In this document: in pieces, positions 50,929 to 59,173 of the stretch
Layout: every line of letters starts with the position of its first letter
Position numbering within the stretch: position 1 is the first letter of the stretch
DNA from: Micromonospora zingiberis
GTDB lineage: Bacteria; Actinomycetota; Actinomycetes; Mycobacteriales; Micromonosporaceae
Reading direction: 5' to 3'
NCBI RefSeq assembly: GCF_004331455.1
Contig: NZ_SJJR01000026.1
Location: 1-64,000, forward strand
Length of the DNA: 64,000 bases
Notes under the pieces: generated by a model
What the model saw: the letters and a program-made list of their open reading frames with translations, nothing else
The model's database searches: none
What the model was told of the DNA's origin: nothing
Translations under genes and position numbers: made by a program

Positions 50929-53139
50929 GTGGCACGACGCCGCTTTGCGGGGATAGCAGCCAGCGCCATCGTCCTACCGTTCCTCGTCGTCGCCCAGCCG
51001 GCGGCGGCCAGCCCGGTCACCGCAGCGGCCAAGCCCGCTCCGGCACCGGCCACCGGGCTCGCGAATGACATCCGCGAGCTGACCCGCAAGGATTTCACCT
51101 TCAACGGCAAGCCGGTCGAGCTGCCGACCCAGTACCAGCCGCAGGCGCAGTCCCGCCGGACGCAGGCCGCCGCGGACACGCCGCCGGTCGGGACCGTACG
51201 CCAGTGGCTGGCGCTCGACGACTACCAGGGCATCATCTACCTGAAGCCGTACACGCTGCGGGGGGTGGGCGACAACATCGAGGTGTGGGTCGCCAACGAC
51301 ACCGAGTTCCCGGAGGGTGACTGCCGCCGGCAGATTCCGAACTCGACGACCGTCACCGACGCGCAGGTGGCGCACCTGGTCAACGAGTTCGACACGAACA
51401 TGTACCCGAAGTCGGTCGCCGCGTTCAGCACCCCGCCGGAGCGGGACGGCAGCAACGCGCAGATCGCCGGTGACTACAGCGGTGCCGGCAACCGGACGGT
51501 CACCCTGGTCGACAACGTACGGGACGACAACTTCTACGACTTCCCGGCGGCGCCCAGCTACATCGCCGGGTTCCACTTCTCGCTCTTCAACGAGCTACTC
51601 GACCGCAACATCATGACGGTGGACGCGTTCGACTGGGCGCACCGCACCGGCGCGAACCCGCCGAACGAGCCCACCGACGACCTGTGCACCTCCCGGCCGG
51701 CGCGGCCGAACCTCTACGAGGGCACGTTCATCCACGAGTGGCAGCACCTGGCGCACTACTACGCCGACCCGTTCGAGACGGTGTGGCTGAACGAGGGACT
51801 GTCGGACTTCGTCCAGACCCTCGCCGGCTACGTGGACACCCGGGCCCGGGTCGACCAGCCCGGCACGGACAGCCACATCCACTGCTTCCAGGGCTTCGGT
51901 ACGGTCCAGACGGACTACAACACCAATCCCCGGGACTGCGGTGGCCCAGAGAACTCGATCAACCTGTGGAACGAGGGCAGCACGTCCAGTGGGGTGCTCG
52001 CCGACTACGGCAACGTCTACTCGTTCATCCTGTTCCTCTACGACCGGTACGGCCTGGACTTCATCTCCCGGCTGCACCGCGACGGTGACCTCCAGGGGTT
52101 GGCCAGCCTGAAGGCGGCGCTCGCCGACGAGGGCGTCAAGGACATGTACAAGGTGATCCACGACTACCAGACGATGAACCTGGTCGACCGGGTCGTGGGC
52201 AACTCGAAGCTCGGCATCATGCTCGGTGTCGACAAGCGGCGGGTGACCACGGCCAGCCTCAACGCCACGGTCAACCTGGCCAACCCGGCTTCCTACGCGA
52301 CGCCGGGCGCGGCACCCAACGGCGCCGACTACGTCCAGCTACGCAAGGCCAACGGCACTCCGCTGGGCCGGGGTGACCTGCGCTCGGTCAAGTTCCAGGG
52401 CGCGAAGACGTTGCCGGCGATCCCGCTGGCCTGGCAGACGGTGGCCAACGACCCGGACCGTCCGGGCAACTCGGTGCTCTGGTCCGGCAACGGCAACAGC
52501 CTCGACGTCGCCGCCGTCACTCCGGTGACCGTGCCGGCCGCCAACCCGACGCTGACCTTCCTCGCGAAGTACGGCGCCGAGGCCGGCTACGACTACGGCT
52601 ACGTCAGCGTCTCCACCGACGGTGGCAAGTCGTACACGCCGATCGCCGGTGACAAGACGGTCGGCGGTCCGCTCGGCCCGGCGCTCAACGGCACCACCGC
52701 CGGTTTCGAGCCGCACTCGTTCGACCTGTCCGCGTACGCCGGGCAGAGCATCCTGCTCAGCTTCCGGTACGTCAGCGACGGCGGGGTCAACGAGGGTGGC
52801 CTGCTGGTCGACGACGTCACCGTCGGCGGCACGCTGGTCAGCGACGGGTCGAGCCTGGCCCCGTTCGACTCGCCGTCGGAGGTCTTCCCGACGCCGGTGG
52901 CGAACTGGAACGTCCGGTTCGTCGGTCTGGACGAGAAGAACAAGATCGCCTACCAGTACGAGGTGAACGGCAAGTCGAGCTTCACCCTCGGTGCGGCCCC
53001 GACGCTGGCCCTGCTGGCCTTCCCGAAGGTGGTCGCGATCGTCGCCTACGACGAGCCGACCGAGCAGGTGACCCAGTACGCGCCGTACACCCTGACGGTG
53101 AACAACGTGGTCCAGCCCGGCGGCGCACCGCTGAGCTGA
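50929..53139 (+). CDS. Secreted metallopeptidase, immune inhibitor A-like
   Basis: A 736-residue exported protease. It has a signal peptide (FAGIAASAIVLPFLVVAQPAAA) and a zinc motif HEWQH (269-273) with a downstream glutamate in WLNEGLSDFV, typical of gluzincin/M6-like enzymes. Later residues 500-640 form a beta-sandwich with PTLTFLAKYGAEAGYDYGYV, SFRYVSDGGVNEGGLLVDDV, the MAM/immune-inhibitor A type. The GTG at 50929 has GAGG upstream. It probably degrades extracellular proteins during saprophytic growth. No inhibitor gene is adjacent. Confidence 0.88.
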   Translation: MARRRFAGIAASAIVLPFLVVAQPAAASPVTAAAKPAPAPATGLANDIRELTRKDFTFNGKPVELPTQYQPQAQSRRTQAAADTPPVGTVRQWLALDDYQGIIYLKPYTLRGVGDNIEVWVANDTEFPEGDCRRQIPNSTTVTDAQVAHLVNEFDTNMYPKSVAAFSTPPERDGSNAQIAGDYSGAGNRTVTLVDNVRDDNFYDFPAAPSYIAGFHFSLFNELLDRNIMTVDAFDWAHRTGANPPNEPTDDLCTSRPARPNLYEGTFIHEWQHLAHYYADPFETVWLNEGLSDFVQTLAGYVDTRARVDQPGTDSHIHCFQGFGTVQTDYNTNPRDCGGPENSINLWNEGSTSSGVLADYGNVYSFILFLYDRYGLDFISRLHRDGDLQGLASLKAALADEGVKDMYKVIHDYQTMNLVDRVVGNSKLGIMLGVDKRRVTTASLNATVNLANPASYATPGAAPNGADYVQLRKANGTPLGRGDLRSVKFQGAKTLPAIPLAWQTVANDPDRPGNSVLWSGNGNSLDVAAVTPVTVPAANPTLTFLAKYGAEAGYDYGYVSVSTDGGKSYTPIAGDKTVGGPLGPALNGTTAGFEPHSFDLSAYAGQSILLSFRYVSDGGVNEGGLLVDDVTVGGTLVSDGSSLAPFDSPSEVFPTPVANWNVRFVGLDEKNKIAYQYEVNGKSSFTLGAAPTLALLAFPKVVAIVAYDEPTEQVTQYAPYTLTVNNVVQPGGAPLS

Positions 53140-53154
53140 CCCACGGCTGACAGG

Positions 53155-53187
53155 AACTCCCGGTGCCGCGTCGCGGCACCGGGAGTT
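53155..53187 (+). terminator. Perfect 16-base hairpin terminator
   Basis: AACTCCCGGTGCCGCG (53155-53170) pairs perfectly with 53172-53187, followed by a few T bases, 15 bases after the metallopeptidase stop. Confidence 0.9.
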
Positions 53188-53289
53188 TCCGTTTCGGGGA
53201 TGAGGTCCCGGAACCGACGACGCCCGCCCGGCACGCTCCCTACCCTGACTGACGAGGGCATCGTCGGGGGCAAGCTGCCGGAGGACACC

Positions 53290-53643
53290 ATGACCAACGC
53301 GATGGGTGACGCACTGTCGGGCGTACGCGAGGTCGAACTGACCGTGACCGGCCGCAGGACCGGACGGCAGATCGCCCGCCCGGTGTGGTTCGTGCAGGCG
53401 GACGACAACGTGTTCCTGGTGCCGGTGACCGGCTCGGACAGCCAGTGGTACAAGAACGTCCGGCAGACCCCGATGGTGCAGTTGGCGGTCGACGGCACCG
53501 CGTTGAGTTCGAGCGCCACCCCGATCACCGACGCCGACCAGGTAGCGAACATCGTGGCGATGTTCTGCGACAAGTACGGCGCCGACCAGTTCGAGTCGTA
53601 CTACCCGAAGCACGACGTCGCGGTCCAGGTGCCGCTCGGCTAG
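53290..53643 (+). CDS. Deazaflavin (F420)-dependent nitroreductase family protein
   Basis: A 117-residue split-barrel protein of the Ddn type: VREVELTVTGRRTGRQIARPVWFVQ, DNVFLVPVTGSDSQWYKNV and the last strands. The motif TGRRTGR...RPVW is typical. It likely binds F420H2 and reduces quinones or xenobiotics. The ATG at 53290 has GGAGG four bases upstream. It is followed 10 bases later by the DivIVA-like gene. Confidence 0.85.
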   Translation: MTNAMGDALSGVREVELTVTGRRTGRQIARPVWFVQADDNVFLVPVTGSDSQWYKNVRQTPMVQLAVDGTALSSSATPITDADQVANIVAMFCDKYGADQFESYYPKHDVAVQVPLG

Positions 53644-53652
53644 TTTGCCGAA

Positions 53653-54393
53653 ATGGAGTTGACCCGGATCCGTCCCTCGCTGCCGCTCGGCGTGATACTT
53701 CTTCTTCTCGGCCCGGCCTTGCTGTGGTGGGCGGACTCGCCGACTGTCATGACGGCCGCGGTGGCCGTGGCCGCGGTGGTGTTCGGTGTACGGATGGTCA
53801 CCGCCGCGCTCCGACCGTTCCGGTTCCGGATCGGTGCCGACGGGCTGGACCTACGGGTCGCCGGCCTCAACCGGATGGTGCCGTGGCACGAGATCGACGC
53901 GATCGTCCTGAGTCAACCGGCAGCGGTCGCCGGCTCGTCGCCGTCGCTACTGCTCGTGCCGGCGACCGGCGCCGTCGATCGGCCGCTCACCGGGCGTAGT
54001 CCGATCGACGGGCGGGAAGGGCTGGCCCTGCTCGATCTCGGCACGGTGCGGCAGCCGGCCGCCGAGGTGGCGGCGGCCCTGGCCCGATTCGGCGGTCGCC
54101 GGTTCCTCGACGCCCGTCAGCATCCGACGGGGCTGGAGCTGCCGTCGTTCACCATCTCGCTACGTGGCTACGACATGCGTCGGGTGGACGAGTTGGTCGA
54201 GCTGGGTCAGACCGCGCTCGCCTCCGGCGTACCGGCGCAACGAAGCGCGATCAAGACGCAGATCGACACGGCCCGCACGGCGCTGCCCCCCACCCTGCGC
54301 GGGTACTACACCGCCGAGGTCGACGCGTACCTGGATCGCCTCTCGGCCGAACTGGCCGGCGAACCGGGCGTCAGCGGCGGCGGGCCAGGGTGA
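53653..54393 (+). CDS. Membrane protein with PH-like and DivIVA-like parts
   Basis: A 246-residue protein. It has two N-terminal membrane helices (LGVILLLLGPALLWWA, TAAVAVAAVVFGVRMV) and a PH-like domain (FRIGADGLDLRVAGLNRMVPWHEI). The C-terminal region FTISLRGYDMRRVDELVELG ... YYTAEVDAYLDRLSAEL contains two DivIVA/DivIVA-domain-like motifs GYD...VD. DivIVA proteins mark curved membranes at poles and septa, so a role in cell shape or wall growth is plausible. It starts 10 bases after the F420 gene. Confidence 0.75.
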   Translation: MELTRIRPSLPLGVILLLLGPALLWWADSPTVMTAAVAVAAVVFGVRMVTAALRPFRFRIGADGLDLRVAGLNRMVPWHEIDAIVLSQPAAVAGSSPSLLLVPATGAVDRPLTGRSPIDGREGLALLDLGTVRQPAAEVAAALARFGGRRFLDARQHPTGLELPSFTISLRGYDMRRVDELVELGQTALASGVPAQRSAIKTQIDTARTALPPTLRGYYTAEVDAYLDRLSAELAGEPGVSGGGPG

Positions 54394-54468
54394 GCGCCGC
54401 CGATCGTCGCCGCCGGGACAGCTGATCGCGGGCTGCCCGTGCGCCGACGATCGGCGATGGCTCGCCGG

Positions 54469-54849
54469 TCAGGCCGGCGGCACCAGGTCCTCCCACTCCG
54501 CCACCCGGCGGATCTCCACCTCGACCTCGGCGCCGGACTCGACGAAGAGGTCGACGAACCGCTGACCCCAGTGCATGGCCTCGGCCTTGTCGCGGACCTG
54601 GAGCAGTGCGAACCCGGCGACCAGTTCCTTGGTCTCGGCGAACGGCCCGTCGGTCACGGTCTTCTTGCCATCGGTGACGGTGATCCGGCCGGCGTCCACG
54701 CTGCTCGGGCGCAGGCCCTCACCGGCGAGCAGCACGCCCGACTGGTTCGCCTCCGCCATGAAGGTTCCCATCCGGGCGATGAACGCCGGGTCAGGGTTCC
54801 ACAGCTCGGGCTTGGTGTCGTCCAGCTTGTGCATGAGCATGAAGCGCAT
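54469..54849 (-). CDS. YciI-like DGPF domain protein
   Basis: A 126-residue protein with the YCII/DGPF pattern MRFMLMHKLDDTKPELW ... TVTDGPFAETKELVAGFALL. Such proteins are often paired with an ECF sigma factor, but none is beside it here. The ATG at 54849 has AAAGG upstream. The activity is unknown. Confidence 0.85.
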   Translation of the reverse strand: MRFMLMHKLDDTKPELWNPDPAFIARMGTFMAEANQSGVLLAGEGLRPSSVDAGRITVTDGKKTVTDGPFAETKELVAGFALLQVRDKAEAMHWGQRFVDLFVESGAEVEVEIRRVAEWEDLVPPA

Positions 54850-55203
54850 CGTCGTGCCTTTCCTGGTTTCCTCGATCAGGCGAAGCCTGCCGGCCGTCCG
54901 CCGGTGTGCCGGGCCGCTTCTCGGACCGACTGTCACTGACGCTTCGGGCGACCCGACCCGGATTCGACACGACGGCGGGATTTTTTCGGGAAGGTTTTCT
55001 CACCGCCTCGGCGGCACCCCGGCGGCGCAGTCGGCGGCTTCGATGGTGCGGTTGACCTCGGCGACTCCCATGGGCGCATCAGACCAGGCGACTCGCGTCG
55101 GGGCAACGACCTGCCGCCGTGAGGTGTCCCGCCGGATCTGTCACACCCTGGTCCTAGCCTCGGCGACAGCCCCACTCCCGCAACACTCCGCCGGAGGCAG
55201 CAG
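54850..55203. other. 354-base divergent intergenic region
   Basis: This lies between the divergent YciI-like and VOC genes and should contain both promoters. A 6-T run (GGGATTTTTTCGGG, near 54979) stands out in this GC-rich sequence. Open frames crossing it lack ribosome sites and familiar sequence, so I call none. Confidence 0.5.
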
Positions 55204-55569
55204 ATGCTCGACCATCTCGGCATCCAGGTCCGTGACCTCGACGCCAGCATCACGTTCTACGACGCGGTTCTGGCCGCCCTCGGCGCCCGCCGGATGCTGC
55301 AATATCCGCAGGCCGTCGGCTACGGCAGCGACAAGCCGGACTTCTGGCTCAGCCCGGCCGGCGGCGACGCCGGGCCCGAGAGCCACATCGCGTTCACCGC
55401 CGTCGACCGGGATTCGGTGCGGGCCTTCCACGACGCGGCGGTGGCGGCGGGCGCCCAGGTGCTGCACGCCCCCCGGGTCTGGCCGGAATACCACCCGACC
55501 TACTACGGCGCGTTCGTCCGCGACCCGGACGGCAACAACGTCGAGGCCGTCTGCCACGCGCCCGAGTAG
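55204..55569 (+). CDS. VOC-superfamily glyoxalase-like protein
   Basis: A 121-residue vicinal-oxygen-chelate protein with the two beta-alpha-beta-beta-beta modules. It starts MLDHLGIQVRDLDASITFYD and ends FVRDPDGNNVEAVCH, where H and E are typical metal ligands. Possible roles are a dioxygenase, lyase or fosfomycin-type enzyme, and the substrate is not evident. The ATG at 55204 has GGAGG upstream. Confidence 0.88.
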   Translation: MLDHLGIQVRDLDASITFYDAVLAALGARRMLQYPQAVGYGSDKPDFWLSPAGGDAGPESHIAFTAVDRDSVRAFHDAAVAAGAQVLHAPRVWPEYHPTYYGAFVRDPDGNNVEAVCHAPE

Positions 55570-55591
55570 GACAACCGCGCCGCCCGGCCGA

Positions 55592-55618
55592 CGCCCGGCC
55601 GCTCGAAGTGGCCGGGCG
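55592..55618. terminator. Hairpin terminator
   Basis: CGCCCGGCC (55592-55600) pairs perfectly with 55610-55618, between the convergent VOC and PH/Cys-rich genes. Confidence 0.7.
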
Positions 55619-55688
55619 CTGTGTGGGCCGGTAGACCAGAGCGGGCCGGTCTTCGGCCGATCAGAGCGGGCCGGTGCCCGGCAGTGGG

Positions 55689-56795
55689 TCAGGTGGAGAC
55701 GGTGCGGCGGACGCCGCCGTGCAACCGGCAGGCCCGAGGGCTGCCGCCGGCCAAGCTGATCTTGCCGTTGGCGCACTGCACCAGGTAACCCCGGCCCTCC
55801 CAGAAGCCCGGCACACAGTCGAAGTGGTCGCACACCTTCGGGTCGGGCTTGCGGATCTGCGCACCGTCACAGAAGCCGTACCCCAGCGGGTTGGCTGGGG
55901 CGCCGCAGCGTCGCTGGGGCGTGGGGCTGGGTCGACGTGGCTTCGGCGAGCCGGTGGCGAGGGGAGCCATCGACACGGCGACGGCCGGTGCCGGGGTGGC
56001 GGCGACGGCGGTTTCCCGGCCGGTCGGATCCGACGGGCCGGAGTTGACCAGCGCCAGCGGCACCAGTACGGCCAGGGCCGCCGCGACCACTGCGGCCCGC
56101 CGGCCGCCGGGCAGCAGCGCCAACAGTCGGGCCTGTGCCGGCGTGGCGATGCGCGGCCGGGACGGGCGGGCCCTGGTGTGCTCGGCGATCAACTCGTCGA
56201 GTTGGGCGATGACCGCGTCGCGCTGCTCGATGGCGTCGGCAAAGGCCAGGGTGAGCAGGAACCGGAACTCGGCCGCCACGTCGGCGGGCAGCAGCACCCC
56301 GGAGGTGCGCCGCCGGTCGAGCACCTGGATCAGGGTGACCGGCGCCCGCGGGTCGTGGGCCAGGCCGTTGATCCGCCCGTACGCCCAGTCTCGTCGGCCG
56401 CGTCCCCCGAGCAGCACCAGCCGCCGGTTGGTGACCACCGCCATGCCGGCATCGGTGACCCGCACGCCGTCGGGGAGACGGCGGCGCAGCCGACCGTGCC
56501 GCACGCCGACGGTCAGGTCAGGGGCGGGCAGGACGGCGGTGTGCCGTACCTCCACCAACTGGGCGGCCGGCACCACCCGGAGCACCATCTCGTCGGGAGC
56601 CAGTTCGAGCAGTAGACCATCGCCGGCAGCGGCGGAGCCGTGACACTGCTCGGCGAGCGTACGCAGCCGGCGCAGTTCGTCGTCGCGTCGCCGCCAGCTT
56701 CCCTCGGCGCTGCGGAACAGCCGCAGCCGGCGCTCGTTCTGCCGGCGCGCCCACCGGTACCGCCACGTCGAACCCGTCGAATCAGTCCTCGCCAC
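55689..56795 (-). CDS. PH-like membrane protein with Cys-rich DUF3761-like end, paralogue 2
   Basis: A 368-residue paralogue of 48192-49541. It shares VRVTDAGMAVVTNRRLVLLGG, RDWAYGRINGLAHD and FRFLLTLAFADAIEQRDAVI in the cytoplasmic part, then one membrane helix (AVVAAALAVLVPLALVN), a shorter Pro/Ser linker, and the outer domain RCGAPANPLGYGFC, VCDHFDCVPGFWEGRGYLVQC and ACRLHGGVRR. The six cysteines align with paralogue 1. GTG 56795 has AAGGAG five bases upstream; an ATG at 56816 contains that ribosome site. Confidence 0.75.
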   Translation of the reverse strand: MARTDSTGSTWRYRWARRQNERRLRLFRSAEGSWRRRDDELRRLRTLAEQCHGSAAAGDGLLLELAPDEMVLRVVPAAQLVEVRHTAVLPAPDLTVGVRHGRLRRRLPDGVRVTDAGMAVVTNRRLVLLGGRGRRDWAYGRINGLAHDPRAPVTLIQVLDRRRTSGVLLPADVAAEFRFLLTLAFADAIEQRDAVIAQLDELIAEHTRARPSRPRIATPAQARLLALLPGGRRAAVVAAALAVLVPLALVNSGPSDPTGRETAVAATPAPAVAVSMAPLATGSPKPRRPSPTPQRRCGAPANPLGYGFCDGAQIRKPDPKVCDHFDCVPGFWEGRGYLVQCANGKISLAGGSPRACRLHGGVRRTVST

Positions 56796-57070
56796 GCCGA
56801 CTCCTTCGCCGCGCATGCCACCAACCGCAGGCCATCAGAAGGGGTGTCACAGTGTTAACGGCGCAGGGCACCACGATGGACACGGCCAACACCGGGCGAA
56901 TTACCCGATCGGTGGACCAATAAGGACGAGTTGGTGGTTTTGCTGCGGACGTCCCGCGTGCCGCTACCGTCCGCCTCGCCATCCTGGCCGCCGCCAGGTG
57001 TGACGCATCCGGCGGCGGTGACGCCAATCAATCGAACTAGTTGACGGAACCCGTGGCCGAGGGCTGGCGG

Positions 57071-57901
57071 GTGGATGACGAACGGCGCCACGAGATGAGT
57101 ACCCCGACCCGCCGGATCGACCGGAACACCGCCGAACTGCTCCTCGACGGCGATCTGGTCGCCCTCAGCAGGGCCGGCCGGCTCGCCGGCACGCTGCGTG
57201 CACTGTGCGGCCCGGCCCGACCGTACGAACTGGCCGGCGAACAGGCCGCGGTGGCGGCCTTCCTCGCCACGGCCGACTTCGTCCCCACTCCTGGGCTGCC
57301 GGAACCGACTCCGCTGCGGAAAGCACTGGCCCGAACGCTCACCGTCAAGGCCACCATCGTCGTCGCCGCCACCGGGCTCGGCGGTGTGGCGCTGGCCGCC
57401 GGCACCGGCGCGCTGCCCACCCCCCTGATCGGTACGCCCGCCGCCCCGCCCGCCACGCACGCCCCGGCCCCGTACGTTCCGGGCCCACCCCACCCCGCCG
57501 CGCCGGGCGGCGGTTCGGTGTCCCCGTCCGCCGGCCCGGTCGTGAACGCCGCCGGCAGCCCCATGCCGGCGCACCTGCTGCACTGCCAGGCGTACGCCCG
57601 CATCGGTGCGGCCCCGGGCAAGGCCCTGGAGAACCCGGCCTTCGCCGACCTGGTCGCCGCGGCCGGCGGCATCGAGCACGTCGAGGCGTACTGCGCGGCC
57701 AGCACGCGGACCCCACCGGGAAGCTCCGGGCGCCCCAGTCCCGGCCCGACGGGCACCGGACCCGGCGCGCATCCGCACGGCGGGCCACCGAGCAACCATC
57801 CCGAGCCGCCGGTCACGGCGCACTCCGGTCGCCCGTCCAGTCAGGCCACCCACCACCCGCCGAACGGGCGGGCGTCCGGCACGCCGCCGGGCCACCAATG
57901 A
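57071..57901 (+). CDS. Membrane protein of the ECF-sigma-partner type
   Basis: A 276-residue protein. The N-terminal part (DRNTAELLLDGDLVALSRAG ... PYELAGEQAAVAAFLAT) matches proteins normally coded after ECF sigma factors in actinomycetes. One membrane helix follows (TIVVAATGLGGVALAAG), then a short outer domain with HCQAYARIG ... EHVEAYCAA (two cysteines) and a long Pro/Gly/His tail. No sigma gene is adjacent. Its start is uncertain; GTG 57071 has GAGGG upstream, with 57053 and 57095 as options. The 275 bases before it show no gene. Confidence 0.65.
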   Translation: MDDERRHEMSTPTRRIDRNTAELLLDGDLVALSRAGRLAGTLRALCGPARPYELAGEQAAVAAFLATADFVPTPGLPEPTPLRKALARTLTVKATIVVAATGLGGVALAAGTGALPTPLIGTPAAPPATHAPAPYVPGPPHPAAPGGGSVSPSAGPVVNAAGSPMPAHLLHCQAYARIGAAPGKALENPAFADLVAAAGGIEHVEAYCAASTRTPPGSSGRPSPGPTGTGPGAHPHGGPPSNHPEPPVTAHSGRPSSQATHHPPNGRASGTPPGHQ

Positions 57902-57908
57902 CAGCGGA

Positions 57909-57938
57909 GTCGGGCGGGTCCTCCCCGGCCCGCCCGAC
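57909..57938. terminator. Hairpin terminator
   Basis: GTCGGGCGGG (57909-57918) pairs perfectly with 57929-57938, between convergent genes. Confidence 0.75.
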
Positions 57939-57992
57939 CCCGCGCCGCCGAAGCGCGGCCGACGGACTCCTCGGCCGCACCCCGGTACGTGC

Positions 57993-58277
57993 TCAGGGAG
58001 ACTCGACCGCGCTGATCCGGAACTTGTGCACCTCGGCGCCGACGAGAGCGACCTGCTGTTCCGGTGCCGGACCGGAGCCACGGAAGTCCAGCAGTTGCTC
58101 GTCGGACTCCCACCGCTCGTAGACGTTGATCCGTCCCGGCTCGATCAGATCCGGGCTGATGGCGAAGTCGACACAGCCGGGCGCGGACCGGGCCTGCCGG
58201 ACGATCTCGGCGCAGGTGGCCAGGTAGTCGTCCCGCTCGACGGGATCGACGTAGAGCGAACCGGCGACTACCAACAC
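57993..58277 (-). CDS. Antibiotic biosynthesis monooxygenase (ABM) domain protein
   Basis: A 94-residue dimeric ferredoxin-like fold protein, starting MLVVAGSLYVDPVERDDYLA and running through PGCVDFAISPDL and INVYERWESDEQL. It is related to YgiN/ActVA-Orf6 quinol-type monooxygenases that need no cofactor. The GTG at 58277 has GGAGG upstream. It follows the TipA-like regulator by 84 bases on the same strand and could be cotranscribed. Confidence 0.88.
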   Translation of the reverse strand: MLVVAGSLYVDPVERDDYLATCAEIVRQARSAPGCVDFAISPDLIEPGRINVYERWESDEQLLDFRGSGPAPEQQVALVGAEVHKFRISAVESP

Positions 58278-58361
58278 GAGAGACCTCCGCAGCTCGGGAC
58301 ATCGACCACGCCAGTCATACTCTCCCGCCCCGACATTCCCGGTTCCCGAACCTGCTCCCCG

Positions 58362-59120
58362 TCACGCCCGGGTGATCGCGTTGGCGTGGATCGCCTCGTG
58401 CAGGTACTGGCCAAGTCCCGGCGCCATCGCCTCGTAATGAGCCAGGAACCGCTCGTCGGCGAGGTACATGTCGGCCAGCCCGGTGTGGATCTCGTACGAG
58501 CACTCGTAGAACCACTGGCTGATCTGCTGCCGGTGTTCCTCGGCCAGCTCCATCGCCGCCGGACTGTCCGCCGGTGCACCCGAGGACATCAGCGCCACGA
58601 TCCGCCGCCCCCAGTCCTCGGTCTCGGCCTTGAACCGCAGCCAGTCCGCCTTGGTGTAGCCCGACGCGCGCCGGTTCGACTCCCGGTACGCCTCGGTGCC
58701 GCCCCAACGCTGCTCCGCCTCCTCGGCGTGCGCGTCGGGATCGAAGTCACCGAACACCTCGAAGCGCTCCTGCGGGGTGAGTTGGATGTTCAACTTGCTC
58801 GCCTCCATCGCGAACTCGATCGCCGCGACCATCTCCTGCAACCGCTTGATCCGTACCGTCAGCAGCTCGTGCTGGCGGCGCAGGTGCGCGCCCGGATCGC
58901 TCGCCGGGTCGGCGAGGATCTCGGCGATCTGTTCCAGCGGGAACCCCAACTCACGGTAGTACCGGACCAGCTGTAGCCGTTCCAGGTCCGCGTCGCCGTA
59001 GCGGCGGTAGCCGGCGCTGCTGCGCCCGCTCGGTGCCAGCAGCCCGATCTCGTCGTAGTGGTGCAGCGTTCGGATGGTCACCCCGGCCAGCCTGGCCACC
59101 TGACCCACCGTGTAAGCCAT
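58362..59120 (-). CDS. TipA-like MerR regulator
   Basis: A 252-residue regulator, the same length as Streptomyces TipAL. The N-terminal MerR DNA-binding domain is YTVGQVARLAGVTIRTLHHYDEIGLL, followed by a coiled coil and a C-terminal TipAS domain (WGGTEAYRESNRRASGYTKADW ... YECSYEIHTGLADMYLADERF). TipAS traps thiopeptides and other hydrophobic compounds. There is no cysteine at the classic thiostrepton-linking place that I can confirm. The ATG at 59120 has GGAGG-like AGGGAGGG upstream. A MerR-type operator overlaps the end of the preceding gene. Confidence 0.9.
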   Translation of the reverse strand: MAYTVGQVARLAGVTIRTLHHYDEIGLLAPSGRSSAGYRRYGDADLERLQLVRYYRELGFPLEQIAEILADPASDPGAHLRRQHELLTVRIKRLQEMVAAIEFAMEASKLNIQLTPQERFEVFGDFDPDAHAEEAEQRWGGTEAYRESNRRASGYTKADWLRFKAETEDWGRRIVALMSSGAPADSPAAMELAEEHRQQISQWFYECSYEIHTGLADMYLADERFLAHYEAMAPGLGQYLHEAIHANAITRA

Positions 59121-59151
59121 GGTTCCCTCCCTTCCGGGAACCACGGTCCCG

Positions 59152-59173
59152 CCTGCCGTTACGTGAGGGTCAA
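59152..59173 (-). promoter_or_regulatory. MerR/TipA-type operator inside the GGDEF-EAL gene end
   Basis: On the minus strand a TTGACC -35-like element (59173-59168) runs into the dyad CCTCACGT-A-ACGGCAGG (59168-59152), matching 6 of 8 pairs. It covers the last codons and the stop of the upstream gene. A second repeat GGTTCCC-N8-GGGAACC (59121-59142) surrounds the ribosome site. Autoregulation is likely. Confidence 0.5.

Noticed and set aside
54933..55253. 106-codon minus-strand open frame
   Set aside because: It covers the divergent promoter region, overlaps the VOC gene start and has low-complexity translation.
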